DNA of 64,000 nt from an uncultured Collinsella sp. (GCA_900540995.1 UQHO01000005.1:1-64000); one strand, 5' to 3'. Positions 1 to 8,560 are shown, counted from the first letter of the stretch. A program made the numbers and translations. The notes: generated from the sequence alone by a model not told the origin.

Positions 1-37
1 CGGCCAGGTGTTTTTTTTCTCCCGTCTATTGTACCCC

Positions 38-137
38 CCTGCCAATAAGGGACAGGTTTATCTTGGCAGGTTTTATCTGGGAAAATGCAGCGCCCCTGTT
101 GCCACCTGCCAAAATAAACCTGTCCCATATTGGCAGG
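38..137. repeat. Composite palindromic repeat
   Basis: Two 33-nt arms (38-70 and 105-137) are inverted copies with two mismatches. Each arm also begins with CCTGCCAA and ends with TTGGCAGG, so each can fold on its own. The core GGGACAGG/CCTGTCCC recurs in a single-copy relative at 23402-23436. It lies just upstream of the TPP riboswitch. It could be a terminator for an unseen upstream gene or a dispersed repeat; its function is unknown. Confidence 0.75.
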
Positions 138-163
138 TGCGCTAGTATAGGGAACAACAGATT

Positions 164-258
164 CGATGCGGGAGTGCCGGCGGTGCAAACCACAAGGCTG
201 AGAGGGCATAGGGCCCAATCCTTTGAACCTGTCAGTTAATGCTGGCGTAGGGAGCATG
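164..258 (+). promoter_or_regulatory. TPP riboswitch (THI element)
   Basis: The two conserved TPP-binding strands are present: CTGAGAGGG near 198-206 and TTTGAACCTGTCAGTTAA followed by TGCTGGCGTAGGGA (about 222-253). The outer stem pairs the GATGCGGGA side with the AGGGAGCATGC side. It precedes thiamine salvage genes and is followed directly by an intrinsic terminator, which fits repression by transcription termination when thiamine pyrophosphate is abundant. Confidence 0.93.
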
Positions 259-269
259 CCGCCTTTACA

Positions 270-299
270 GGGGCGCTGTCTATGCACAGCGCCCCTTTT
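270..299 (+). terminator. Expression-platform terminator of the TPP riboswitch
   Basis: A perfect 10-bp GC-rich stem (GGGGCGCTGT / ACAGCGCCCC) with a 6-nt loop is followed by TTTTC. It sits between the aptamer and the thiM ribosome binding site, so it is the likely ligand-controlled terminator. Confidence 0.88.
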
Positions 300-321
300 C
301 TATGCCAAGGAGGCATGTGCA

Positions 322-1161
322 GTGATTGATTCGGAACAGCTTAAGCAACATATGGTCAAGGCCGTAGAGGAGATTCGAGCCACCAATCCGATGGCCGGCT
401 CCATCACCAACACGGTGACGATCGACTTTGTCGCCAACGCGCAGCTCGCCGTGGGCGGTTCGGCCGCCATGGTCTATCTGCCCGACGAGGGCGAGGCGCT
501 CGTTGCCGGCGGCGCCGCCATCTATCTCAACATGGGCACGCTCTTCCCCATCTACGAGCAGACGATTCCCCGCGCGGCCAAGGCGGCACACGACGCCGGC
601 AAGCCCTGGGTGCTCGATCCGGTGGGTCTGGGCATCGGTAGCCTGCGCACCAAACTGGTAAGCGTGCTCAAGCAGTACAAGCCCACCATCGTGCGCGGCA
701 ACGCCTCCGAGATCATCGCGCTCGCCGGCCTGTGGGGCCTTGAGGGCGAGGCGGCCGATCTGAGCCGCGTACGTGGTGTCGATACCACCGACACGGTCGA
801 CGCCGCCCGCGATGCCGCCGTGGCGCTCGCTCGCTACACCGGCGGCGCCGTTGTGGTCTCGGGCGAAGTCGACCTGATTACCGACGGCACGACCGTGGCC
901 AAATCCCACGGCGGCAGCCCGCTCATGTCCAAGATCACCGGCTGCGGTTGCTCGCAGGGCGGCGTGCTGGCCGTGTACGCCTGTGCTACCGATCCGTTTA
1001 CGGCAGCAGTCTGCGGCACCGCCGTCTACAACGTTGCCGGCACGCGTGCCGCCGCCGTCGCCGATGCCCCGGCAAGCTTTAAGGTCGCCTTTATCGACGA
1101 GCTCTACCGCGCAACCGCCCAGGATATTGCCGACAACCGACTCGAGCTCGAGGAGGCATAA
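322..1161 (+). CDS. thiM: Hydroxyethylthiazole kinase
   Basis: ThiM phosphorylates 4-methyl-5-(2-hydroxyethyl)thiazole with ATP in cytosolic thiamine salvage. The 279-residue product matches the ribokinase-like family in length. Visible marks are the N-terminal substrate loop around ITNTVTIDFVAN (res 28-39), DPVGLGIGS (about 99-107), RGNASE (about 125-130) and the C-terminal anion-hole segment TGCGCSQGG (about 206-214). The start is GTG at 322, 8 nt after AAGGAGG. An upstream in-frame ATG at 223 lies inside the riboswitch and is rejected. It is the first gene of a TPP-controlled operon with the thiamine-binding gene and thiE. Confidence 0.94.
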   Translation: MIDSEQLKQHMVKAVEEIRATNPMAGSITNTVTIDFVANAQLAVGGSAAMVYLPDEGEALVAGGAAIYLNMGTLFPIYEQTIPRAAKAAHDAGKPWVLDPVGLGIGSLRTKLVSVLKQYKPTIVRGNASEIIALAGLWGLEGEAADLSRVRGVDTTDTVDAARDAAVALARYTGGAVVVSGEVDLITDGTTVAKSHGGSPLMSKITGCGCSQGGVLAVYACATDPFTAAVCGTAVYNVAGTRAAAVADAPASFKVAFIDELYRATAQDIADNRLELEEA

Positions 1162-1164
1162 GCC

Positions 1165-1506
1165 ATGTCCGAACCCGCAACCAATGCCGGCATGAACACG
1201 CTCGTCGCCGTGGCCATCGCCCCATGCGGCACCGGCGACGAGCTGTCCGCCGAGGTCGCCGAGGTCGTGCGCGTCATTCGCGAGAGCGGCCTTCCCAACC
1301 GCACCACCTCGATGTTCACCGAGATCGAGGGCGACTGGGACGAGGTCATGCAGGTCGTGCGCGACGCGACCTTTGTGTTGGCGAGCAAGGGCATCCGCAC
1401 CGAAGTCGTGCTCAAAGCCGATATTCGACCCGGATTTACCGACACCATGACCGGCAAACTCAAGCGCATGGAAGCGCAGATCAAAAAGCAGGAGGAAGCA
1501 CGATGA
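1165..1506 (+). CDS. Thiamine-binding protein, MTH1187/YkoF-like (DUF77)
   Basis: This 113-aa protein has the pattern of the small ferredoxin-like thiamine-binding family: VAIAPCGTGDELSAEV near the start, SGLPNRTTSMFTEIEGDW in the middle, and a C-terminal segment with RIRTEVVLKADIR-like spacing. Family members bind thiamine or hydroxymethylpyrimidine; whether this one buffers, senses or delivers ligand is not known. The start ATG follows AGGAGG, 3 nt after the thiM stop, and its TGA overlaps the thiE ATG, so the three genes are translationally linked and share riboswitch control. Confidence 0.85.
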   Translation: MSEPATNAGMNTLVAVAIAPCGTGDELSAEVAEVVRVIRESGLPNRTTSMFTEIEGDWDEVMQVVRDATFVLASKGIRTEVVLKADIRPGFTDTMTGKLKRMEAQIKKQEEAR

Positions 1507-2198
1507 GCATCCGCGACAACCTTGATATCTCGGCCTATCTGGTACTCGGCCCCGAAAACACCCTCGGACGCCCCGTGGGCGATGTGGTGGCCCAGGCACT
1601 CGACGCCGGCTTTACCTGCATCCAGGTGCGCTCCAAGGTGGCAAGTGCCCGCGAGATCATCGCGCTGACCGGCGACGCCGCGCAGGCAATCGCACAGGCC
1701 GGCAAGACCGGTCAGGTCGCCCTGTTAATCGATGACCGTCTGGACTGTGTGCTTGCCGCGCGCGAGCAGGGCATTGCCGTCGATGGCGTGCACGTAGGCC
1801 AGAGCGACATTCCCGTCGAGGTCTGCCGCAAGCTGCTGGGCCCCGACGCCATCGTGGGCCTTTCGGCCCGTTGCGAGGAGATGCTCGAGTACGTCAAGAC
1901 CGCCGACATGAGCCTGGTCGACTACCTGGGCATCGGCCCGCTCCACGAGACCGAGACCAAGCGCGACTGCGGACGCGCGGCCGACGGCTCTATCATCACC
2001 AAGAGCTTTGAGGACCTTGCCGCACTCCACGCGGCAAGCCCCGTGCCCATCGTGGTGGGCGGCGGCGTTAAGACGGCCGACTTGCCGCAGCTTAAGGCCA
2101 CCGGCGTCGACGGCTTCTTTGTGGTAAGCGCCGTCTGCAGCGCCGGCGACCCCCATGCCGCAGCCAAGGAGCTTGTCGACACCTGGCAGCAGGCATAG
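1503..2198 (+). CDS. thiE: Thiamine-phosphate synthase
   Basis: ThiE joins HMP pyrophosphate and thiazole phosphate to give thiamine phosphate. The 231-aa TIM barrel shows QVRSK (41-45), IDDR (76-79), HVGQ (97-100), a GLSARCEE phosphate loop (about 119-126), YLGIGP (141-146), TKRD (152-155) and VVGGG (184-188), all at expected places. The start ATG overlaps the preceding stop as ATGA. An in-frame reading from 1224 is antisense-style extension and is dropped. No thiD (HMP kinase) follows, so HMP-PP must come from elsewhere in the genome. Confidence 0.95.
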   Translation: MSIRDNLDISAYLVLGPENTLGRPVGDVVAQALDAGFTCIQVRSKVASAREIIALTGDAAQAIAQAGKTGQVALLIDDRLDCVLAAREQGIAVDGVHVGQSDIPVEVCRKLLGPDAIVGLSARCEEMLEYVKTADMSLVDYLGIGPLHETETKRDCGRAADGSIITKSFEDLAALHAASPVPIVVGGGVKTADLPQLKATGVDGFFVVSAVCSAGDPHAAAKELVDTWQQA

Positions 2199-2242
2199 GC
2201 ATAGGCCGAACAGCTGATTCGCAGCCTCATATCTTCAGCAAT

Positions 2243-2288
2243 GGAAAGCGCATCCCAGTTTGGGCCTCCATTCCGGGATGCGCTTTCC
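2243..2288. terminator. Terminator between convergent genes
   Basis: GGAAAGCGCATCCC (2243-2256) pairs perfectly with GGGATGCGCTTTCC (2275-2288) around an 18-nt loop. It lies between thiE (+) and the convergent patatin gene (-). There is no clear U tract on either strand, so efficiency is uncertain. Confidence 0.65.
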
Positions 2289-2299
2289 GTATGCGACCC

Positions 2300-3169
2300 T
2301 TACCCCGCCAGATACGCTTCCAACGCCGGCAAAGTCGCCTCTGCATCGTGGCGGCCGACCTGGTAGATGCGCTCGAGCTCATCCGGTTCGCGGCACAGCG
2401 ACGGCACCTTCACCGATTCGCTCGGCCGCACCACAAAGATTTCGCCGGCAGCCTCTCGACGTGCCAGGTCATCGAGCGTGGCATTGTAGACCTCATGCCG
2501 ATGCTCAAGCGCTGCAACAAACTCCGGATAGTGACGGAACACGCGCCGCAGCATGGGCATCACGCTGTTGGGCTGCTTCACAAAGCCCGCCGGCTGCGTG
2601 AGTACCACGATATTGCGGTCATACCCCTGCGCAAACAGCCATGCGCTGGGAATAGAATCAGCCACGCCACCATCCAGATACTTATGCCCGTCAATAGCAA
2701 CGGGACGCGTCGCCACAGGAATGGCAGACGACGCCCGGATCCACTCGATATCGCGCTCGTCGCCATACGGTAGATCGTGGTAGACGGCCTTGCCCGTCTC
2801 GATATCGGTACACACGCACGTAAATCGCATGGGGCAGGCGCGATACGCCTCCAAGTCGATGGGATCGCGCTCGATAGGCACCTCGTGATAGGCAAAATCG
2901 GCATTGAACATATCGCCGGTTCGCAGCCAGCTGGTCACGCTCGCATAGCGCTTGTCGGCGCAATAAGCCTTGTTGTAACGAATGGCACGGCCGATCTGGC
3001 GCGATTTAAAGTTGTAGCCAAACGCCGCGCCCGCCGAGACACCCACCATATGGTCGCAGGTCAAACCGCGCTCCATCCAAACGTCGAGCACGCCCGCCGT
3101 ATACATACCGCGGTAGCCGCCTCCCTCGAGCGCAAGCCCCACCGTGCGCGTCGTATCCGGCTGTGCCAT
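2300..3169 (-). CDS. Patatin-like phospholipase (YjjU/RssA type)
   Basis: A predicted serine lipid acyl hydrolase of 289 aa. The Ser-Asp dyad family motifs are all present: oxyanion loop GGGYRG (16-21), nucleophile elbow GVSAG (43-47, Ser45) and DGG (166-168). A DGG rather than DGA end is normal for bacterial YjjU-like proteins. The start at 3169 (MAQPDTT) is preferred over an in-frame extension to 3304, because the extension has no family match and GGAGA lies upstream of this ATG. No signal peptide is seen, so it should be cytosolic or loosely membrane-bound. Substrate unknown. Confidence 0.87.
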   Translation of the reverse strand: MAQPDTTRTVGLALEGGGYRGMYTAGVLDVWMERGLTCDHMVGVSAGAAFGYNFKSRQIGRAIRYNKAYCADKRYASVTSWLRTGDMFNADFAYHEVPIERDPIDLEAYRACPMRFTCVCTDIETGKAVYHDLPYGDERDIEWIRASSAIPVATRPVAIDGHKYLDGGVADSIPSAWLFAQGYDRNIVVLTQPAGFVKQPNSVMPMLRRVFRHYPEFVAALEHRHEVYNATLDDLARREAAGEIFVVRPSESVKVPSLCREPDELERIYQVGRHDAEATLPALEAYLAG

Positions 3170-3488
3170 GTGACCATCTCCGTTCCTGCGTTTTAAAACG
3201 GGACAAGTATACCCGTCAACATATATCGACTCAGTCGCATTTTTCATGCGCACCCAGGCGTTGCCGTTTGGCGAATAATAGCCGCCCACAGCATGTGCGC
3301 CCATATATAATTGTGCACTGTTGTCTATACTACTCAGCTGTTATCAACAGCGAACATTAGCCGGCAAAGTAACTCAACAACGCAGCAAGGCGGGGGCCTG
3401 GATACACGCAAGGCGCCGAGCAACGACGCGTGTACACTACGAGCTCGCCCGACGCCATCCGCCCCGACCTCAGAAAGCCGCTTACAAC
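3170..3488. other. Divergent intergenic region
   Basis: This 319-bp gap separates the patatin gene (-) from the GGDEF/EAL gene (+). It is AT-richer near 3300-3360. A modest inverted repeat TACACGC/GCGTGTA lies around 3402-3433. I looked for a c-di-GMP riboswitch and saw no convincing GEMM core. It presumably holds both promoters. Confidence 0.5.
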
Positions 3489-6206
3489 ATGGACACCGTC
3501 AGCAATTACACCGAAACGCTCGAAAAGACCGTCCGTGACCTTCTCGAGCGTCAGGATGATCTGATTAGGACGGCCTTTACCGACCAGCTCACCGGACTTG
3601 GCAACCGCGGCGGCTTTGCCCGTTCCCTAGAGGAAATCTGGGAGCAGGAACTGCCCGTGACCATGGCGTTTATCGACATCGATAACCTTAAGCACTGCAA
3701 CGACGTCTTCGGGCATGACGAGGGCAACCGCTATATCTTGCAGGTAAGCCTCTATCTCAAGCTGTATATGAAGGTGGACGAGGCGGCGTTTCGAATAGGC
3801 GGCGACGAGTTTGCCATCCTGTCTACGATTGCGACCGAGGACGACCTCGCCGAGCGCCTGGAACACTGCCGAACGGTCCTACTCAAAAACAACGATTCCG
3901 AAATGCCTCACTCGTTTAGCTACGGAGTGTCGCACGCCGACCCCGCCCTGGGTGAAGTCTCCAATCGCATGACACTCGATGCCGACCACCGCATGTACGA
4001 CTACAAGCTACGCCATGCCATGCATCTTGATCGACGCAATATCGCGCAAGTCCACACCGACGACTTCGAAATAAGCGATCGCGTTTTTGACGCCTTTTCG
4101 ATGCTCAACGAAGGCCGTTATTGCTTTATCGAGAACTTGGACAAACATCGCACCCTTTGGTCACAAGGTGCCCTGCGCGATCTCGGTCTTCCTTCTGAGC
4201 ATGTAGACAACTGCCACGATTACTGGAAAACGCGCGTCCACCCCGATGACCTTGAGGCCTACATCAACGACATCGACCAAATCTATAATGGCTCCAAACA
4301 CCGCCGCGTCATGCAGTACCGCATGCGCAATGCCGCGGGCGACTACGTCCTCTGCCGCGCTCGCGGGTTTCGCATCGACGGCGACGGAAATACCCCCTCG
4401 CTCTATGTCGGCGAACTTGTTAACCACTCACTCGCCGAGACCGTCGACGCCGCCACGGGCCTCGGAACGCAGCGTATGCTGATCAACGCTATCGATGCCT
4501 GCCGTCGCGACCGTTGCGAGACGGGGCTTATAGCGGTCCGCGTTTGTGGCACGGCAAAGTTCAACGAGCTCTACGGGGCCGAGGCTGTCGACAACATGCT
4601 CGCCGAATACGCAGGCCGCATGTTATCGATCACCCGCGGCAGAAGTCGCGTCTTCCGCTCGCGAAACGCCCAGTTCGTCGTGCTCAGCAACGATCTGGAC
4701 CACGAGGCATTCGAGCAACTGACCCATCATCTTAAAGAGGCCGTTTTCGCTCCTGTTCGAATCGCGAACGACACCATTACCCCCGTCTGTCTTGTCGTCC
4801 CGGCCTTTTACGAGCGCTTAATCAATCAAGCGACCGCTGTTTTAGGCGAACTCGACCGTCGTCTTCGCGCCGCCGGCGGGCTTGCCCCCAACGACAGCCT
4901 CCCCATACCCGAGATTGAGCGTAAAAGCGCCGTCGCCGAACGCATCGATACGCTCACGGGCCTCTATCGACCCAGCGAGTTTATGCGGCGTGCCAACGCA
5001 TTTCTGAGGACAGGGCGCGACGACGCTTGGTGTATCGCCACCGTCGACATGGGTCATATGCGACTGTTTAACGAATGGCACGGACAGGCCGAGGGCGACC
5101 GCGTGCTCGCCGATGTGGGCACGGTCCTCAAAGACATCGAGAATGCCGAGATGGGCGTCGCAGGATACTGGGGCCAAGACGACTTTTGCATTCTCATCCC
5201 CTTTGAGCACGACACCGTCCATCAAATCTATAACCGCGTTCGCGCCGCCGTGGCCAAGCATGATGACGGCGTGGGTTTCTGGCCGTCCATGGGCGTTTGC
5301 CCCATCGACCCCAACGAGGAAATCACCATCGACGCGCAGGCCAAGGCCATGTTTACCAATCGGCGCGCAAAAAACGACTTTAAGGAGCGCGTTGCCATTT
5401 TCCGCCCCGCGGAGTACGAGCGCGAAGTCGCGTTCCACCGCACGCTGACCGAATTCCAGTACGCGCTGTCAAATGGTCGTATCACGTACTATCTTCAGCC
5501 CCAGGTCGATATGGAAACCGGCGAGATTATTGGCGCCGAAGCACTCACCCGCTGGATTGACAAGGACGGCTCTCTCATTTCGCCCGCAACGTTTATCCCC
5601 GCACTCGAGGAAAGCGGCTTTGTAGTGACGCTCGACAAGTACATTTGGCAGGGTGTCGCCATATGGCTTCGCGAGCGTCTCGATCGCCGTCTTCGCGTGG
5701 TTCCGGTCTCGCTTAATGTGTCGCGCGTGGATATCCTTGCCTGCGACGTTGCCGAACATATGGGGGCGCTCGCCGCCCAATACAACCTACCGCCCGAGCT
5801 CATGCGTATCGAGATCACCGAGACGGCTTATACGGGAGAATCCGAGGCCGTGGATAAGCTGACCGCAGATCTGCACACCCGCGGCTTCTCGACCTATATG
5901 GACGATTTTGGCACCGGTCAGTCCACGCTCGCGATGCTCAAGAACGTCAACGTCGACGTCATCAAGCTCGACCGCACCTTTGTGCCCACCGACCGCGATC
6001 AAGGCCGCAGCACGCAAATCATTTCATCGATGCTCGAAATGGCGCAGTCGCTCCATCTGCCCGTCGTGGTCGAAGGCGTCGAGACAAATGAGCAGGCGAA
6101 CATGCTACGACAAATGGGCGCCCGCTACGCTCAGGGCTTCCTCTACTACCGCCCCATGCCGGCGAAGGATTTTGAGGCATTGCTCGATGGCGGCAATAAC
6201 AACTGA
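3489..6206 (+). CDS. Multidomain c-di-GMP protein (GGDEF-PAS-GGDEF-GGDEF-EAL)
   Basis: A 905-aa cytosolic signalling protein without obvious membrane segments. Order: a short coiled N-terminus (1-35), a GGDEF domain with intact RIGGDEF (G104), a PAS-like module (about 210-325), a degenerate GGDEF (FRSRNAQF at 389), a third GGDEF-type domain with WGQDDF (561) and an EAL domain (about 655-900). The EAL domain keeps EALTRW (684), DDFGTG (805) and EGVE (862), so it is probably an active phosphodiesterase. The first GGDEF has no RxxD inhibitory site just upstream (MKVDEAAF). The start ATG 3489 is chosen because the ORF extension to 3321 is non-conserved. The next gene is a shorter paralogue. Confidence 0.88.
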   Translation: MDTVSNYTETLEKTVRDLLERQDDLIRTAFTDQLTGLGNRGGFARSLEEIWEQELPVTMAFIDIDNLKHCNDVFGHDEGNRYILQVSLYLKLYMKVDEAAFRIGGDEFAILSTIATEDDLAERLEHCRTVLLKNNDSEMPHSFSYGVSHADPALGEVSNRMTLDADHRMYDYKLRHAMHLDRRNIAQVHTDDFEISDRVFDAFSMLNEGRYCFIENLDKHRTLWSQGALRDLGLPSEHVDNCHDYWKTRVHPDDLEAYINDIDQIYNGSKHRRVMQYRMRNAAGDYVLCRARGFRIDGDGNTPSLYVGELVNHSLAETVDAATGLGTQRMLINAIDACRRDRCETGLIAVRVCGTAKFNELYGAEAVDNMLAEYAGRMLSITRGRSRVFRSRNAQFVVLSNDLDHEAFEQLTHHLKEAVFAPVRIANDTITPVCLVVPAFYERLINQATAVLGELDRRLRAAGGLAPNDSLPIPEIERKSAVAERIDTLTGLYRPSEFMRRANAFLRTGRDDAWCIATVDMGHMRLFNEWHGQAEGDRVLADVGTVLKDIENAEMGVAGYWGQDDFCILIPFEHDTVHQIYNRVRAAVAKHDDGVGFWPSMGVCPIDPNEEITIDAQAKAMFTNRRAKNDFKERVAIFRPAEYEREVAFHRTLTEFQYALSNGRITYYLQPQVDMETGEIIGAEALTRWIDKDGSLISPATFIPALEESGFVVTLDKYIWQGVAIWLRERLDRRLRVVPVSLNVSRVDILACDVAEHMGALAAQYNLPPELMRIEITETAYTGESEAVDKLTADLHTRGFSTYMDDFGTGQSTLAMLKNVNVDVIKLDRTFVPTDRDQGRSTQIISSMLEMAQSLHLPVVVEGVETNEQANMLRQMGARYAQGFLYYRPMPAKDFEALLDGGNNN

Positions 6207-6264
6207 TACGCTCGCGCGCAAAACGCCACCGTCGAAGGGGACATTTGTCTCCATTAGCTAACTT

Positions 6265-6295
6265 ATATCCCCAATTCAAACCGAATTGGGGATAT
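6265..6295. repeat. Perfect 13-bp inverted repeat
   Basis: ATATCCCCAATTC and its exact reverse complement are separated by 5 nt (AAACC). It lies 58 bp after the GGDEF/EAL stop and 39 bp before the next GGDEF start. The arms are AT-rich at their ends. It could be a terminator for the first gene or an operator for the second. Confidence 0.7.
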
Positions 6296-6333
6296 GATAC
6301 AAACCGTTGTTCCGCCCAAGGAGGTTGTCCATC

Positions 6334-7863
6334 ATGAACGAGTCGTATCGCCTGGGCGAGCAATCGATTATTGCCTATCTTCAGCGACTTGCAAACGGCG
6401 TCTCGACCGCTGAACTCGATGTTGCCGCGCTGCCTGCTGAGCTACGCGCCGTTGGTGAGCAACTGCAAAAGACGCATGCCATCCTGCAACAAGAGCGCCA
6501 GCTGCTTGAGCGCAACGCCTATATCGATCCGCTCACCAACTTGGGCAACCGCAACGGATTCGACCGTCACGTCGAGCAACTCTGGCGCAAAGGCGACCCC
6601 TTCACCTGCGCCTATATTGACATCGACCATCTCAAGCATTGCAATGATAGGTTTGGCCACGCCGAAGGCAATCGCTATATTCTGAGCATCTGCCGCACGC
6701 TCTCCGAAACCATGGAGCACGATGAGATGCTATTCCGTATCGGTGGAGACGAGTTTGTGCTCATCTCGCTCTCCGCAAACGAGATTGAACTCGAGCAGCG
6801 CTTGGAGCAGGTACGTGCCGGGCTGATCGAGGCGAGCTCAAGTGGCAAGGCGCCCATGATCGGCAGCTTTAGCTTTGGCTGCTCGCGCGTCGATCCACTT
6901 GCTGGCGACACGCGTCGCCAGATGACGATGGATGCCGATCGCAAGATGTATCGCTATAAGCTTATGCATCGTGTGCAGCAACCGAAAGACGATGACGCGC
7001 CGCAACGCCCAATCGTCGATCAGCTTCCCTGCAACGACCGGGTGTTCCAAGCGATCTCCATGAGCTCCGAGACGCGCTATCCGTTTATCCTCAATCTCGA
7101 TACGGGAGAATCGCAATGGTCGGTTAACGCCGTGCGCGATTTTGACCTGCCCTCCCAGCACCCTTTTAACTCACTCGACATGTGGCTCGCCCGCGTTCAT
7201 CCCGAGGACCGCGACAACGTACGTGCCGAGCTCGACATGGTGATAAACGGCACGTGGCACTTCCACTACATGCAGTATCGCGTAATGGATGCCACCGGAA
7301 AATACGCGCTTTGCGACTGCACGGGCTACCGCTTGGACGGCACCGATACCGAGCCCGGCATGTATGTGGGCATTATCATCAACCGAAGCTTGGCAGATAC
7401 GACCGATTCCGTGACCGGCTTGGGCGATATTCACGCCCTGGTCAACGCCATTGGCGAAATGCGTCGCGTGGCGCGCAAGGCTGGTTTGATCGCCATCAAA
7501 ATCGACGATATCGCTCAGGTCAATGCCCGCTTTGGCTTTGATGCGGGCGACCGCGTTTTGGCAGAAAGCGCCGCCTGCCTCATGGAATGCTCGCGCGGCA
7601 AGGGTCGCCTGTTCCGCTCGACGGGGCCGACGTTCGCGGCGCTTTTCGACGACTTTGATCCCGAAGAAACCGATGCGATTGCAGAGGAAATTGAGCGGTT
7701 CCTGGGTTCGCCCGTGCTCTTTGGCCCATTTGAATATCAGCCACCCATTCGCGTGGCCACGCTCCATCTGGACGGCGTCGACCGTCAGCCCGTTTCAATT
7801 TTGAACGAGCTCAAAGCGTTGCTCGGGAAAGCCGTGCAGGTGCCAGGTACCAAACTGGATTAG
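6334..7863 (+). CDS. Diguanylate cyclase-like protein (GGDEF-PAS-degenerate GGDEF)
   Basis: A 509-aa paralogue of the N-terminal two thirds of the preceding protein. A helical leader (1-65) is followed by a GGDEF domain with intact RIGGDEF (G137) and FGHAEGNRY, then a PAS-like segment (about 235-350) with VHPEDRDNV, then a second GGDEF fold with FRSTGPTF (427) in place of the signature, so probably catalytically dead. No EAL domain and no RxxD inhibitory site. The start follows AAGGAGG at good spacing. It likely makes c-di-GMP in response to a signal read by the PAS or dead GGDEF domain. It probably arose by tandem duplication of its neighbour. Confidence 0.87.
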   Translation: MNESYRLGEQSIIAYLQRLANGVSTAELDVAALPAELRAVGEQLQKTHAILQQERQLLERNAYIDPLTNLGNRNGFDRHVEQLWRKGDPFTCAYIDIDHLKHCNDRFGHAEGNRYILSICRTLSETMEHDEMLFRIGGDEFVLISLSANEIELEQRLEQVRAGLIEASSSGKAPMIGSFSFGCSRVDPLAGDTRRQMTMDADRKMYRYKLMHRVQQPKDDDAPQRPIVDQLPCNDRVFQAISMSSETRYPFILNLDTGESQWSVNAVRDFDLPSQHPFNSLDMWLARVHPEDRDNVRAELDMVINGTWHFHYMQYRVMDATGKYALCDCTGYRLDGTDTEPGMYVGIIINRSLADTTDSVTGLGDIHALVNAIGEMRRVARKAGLIAIKIDDIAQVNARFGFDAGDRVLAESAACLMECSRGKGRLFRSTGPTFAALFDDFDPEETDAIAEEIERFLGSPVLFGPFEYQPPIRVATLHLDGVDRQPVSILNELKALLGKAVQVPGTKLD

Positions 7864-7899
7864 CGCCGCGCCCGCGCCACCTCCCCATCGTGCGATAAT

Positions 7900-7927
7900 C
7901 CTCTGCAGAAGTCACCAAAAGCAGAGG
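7900..7927 (+). promoter_or_regulatory. Leader hairpin that could mask the ribosome binding site
   Basis: CCTCTGC (7900-7906) pairs with GCAGAGG (7921-7927); the right arm contains the GAGG of the Shine-Dalgarno for the flavoprotein at 7937. A GATAAT -10-like box is at 7894-7899. It may lower translation unless opened, but 7 bp is short. Confidence 0.4.
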
Positions 7928-7936
7928 GAGTTTGTG

Positions 7937-8560
7937 ATGAAGGTTCTTTTAGTCAATGGCAGCCCCAAGGCAAACGGCAACACCGCCCGCGCACTCGCCG
8001 AGGTCGACGAGCAGCTCAATACCGAAGGCATTGATACCGAGGTGTTTCAGCTGGGCGCCAAGCCCATTCGCGACTGCATCGGCTGCGGTCAGTGCGGTAA
8101 ACTTGGCGGTCGCTGTACCTTTGACGACGACGTGGTGAACGAGCTCATCGCTGCCGCCGAGCAGGCAGATGGCTTTGTCTTTGGCTCACCCGTTTACTAT
8201 GCGCACCCCAGCGGGCGCATCCTTTCGGCCCTCGATCGCGCCTTCTATGCAGGCGGGCACGCCTTTGAGCACAAGCCCGGCGCCGCGGTCGCCGTCGCCC
8301 GTCGCGGCGGCACGTCGACCACCTTCGATGTGCTCAACAAGTACTTCACCATTAAGCAAATGCCCGTGGTTGCTTCCACCTACTGGAACAACGTATTTGG
8401 CCGCGTGCCCGGCGACGCCGATGGAGACGCCGAGGGCCTTGCCACTATGCGAAACATCGGCAAAAACATGGCCTGGCTCCTGCGCTGTATCGAGGCAGGA
8501 CAGGCCGCCGGTATCAACGCACCCGAGGCAGATCGAGCAACGACCAACTTCATTCGATAG
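7937..8560 (+). CDS. Flavodoxin-fold NAD(P)H/FMN oxidoreductase with Cys cluster
   Basis: A 207-aa protein of the NADPH-dependent FMN reductase/iron-sulfur flavoprotein group. The FMN phosphate loop is GSPKANGNT (8-16). A cysteine motif C47-x2-C50-x2-C53-x6-C60 (DCIGCGQC then GRC) is typical of flavodoxin-like proteins that may hold a 4Fe-4S cluster or use redox thiols. FGSPVYY and GRILSALDR follow the family pattern. ATG at 7937 is preferred to the adjacent GTG at 7934. It is followed 12 nt later by the ArsC-fold gene, so the two are probably co-transcribed. Physiological substrate unknown. Confidence 0.87.
   Translation: MKVLLVNGSPKANGNTARALAEVDEQLNTEGIDTEVFQLGAKPIRDCIGCGQCGKLGGRCTFDDDVVNELIAAAEQADGFVFGSPVYYAHPSGRILSALDRAFYAGGHAFEHKPGAAVAVARRGGTSTTFDVLNKYFTIKQMPVVASTYWNNVFGRVPGDADGDAEGLATMRNIGKNMAWLLRCIEAGQAAGINAPEADRATTNFIR

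Noticed and set aside
280..1599. Long minus-strand ORF opposite thiM and the thiamine-binding gene
   Set aside because: Arg/Gly/His-rich low-complexity translation typical of antisense frames in GC-rich genes; no ribosome site or family match.
3170..3488. Possible c-di-GMP riboswitch before the GGDEF/EAL gene
   Set aside because: Only scattered ACGCAAGG-like fragments; no GEMM core or tetraloop-receptor arrangement.
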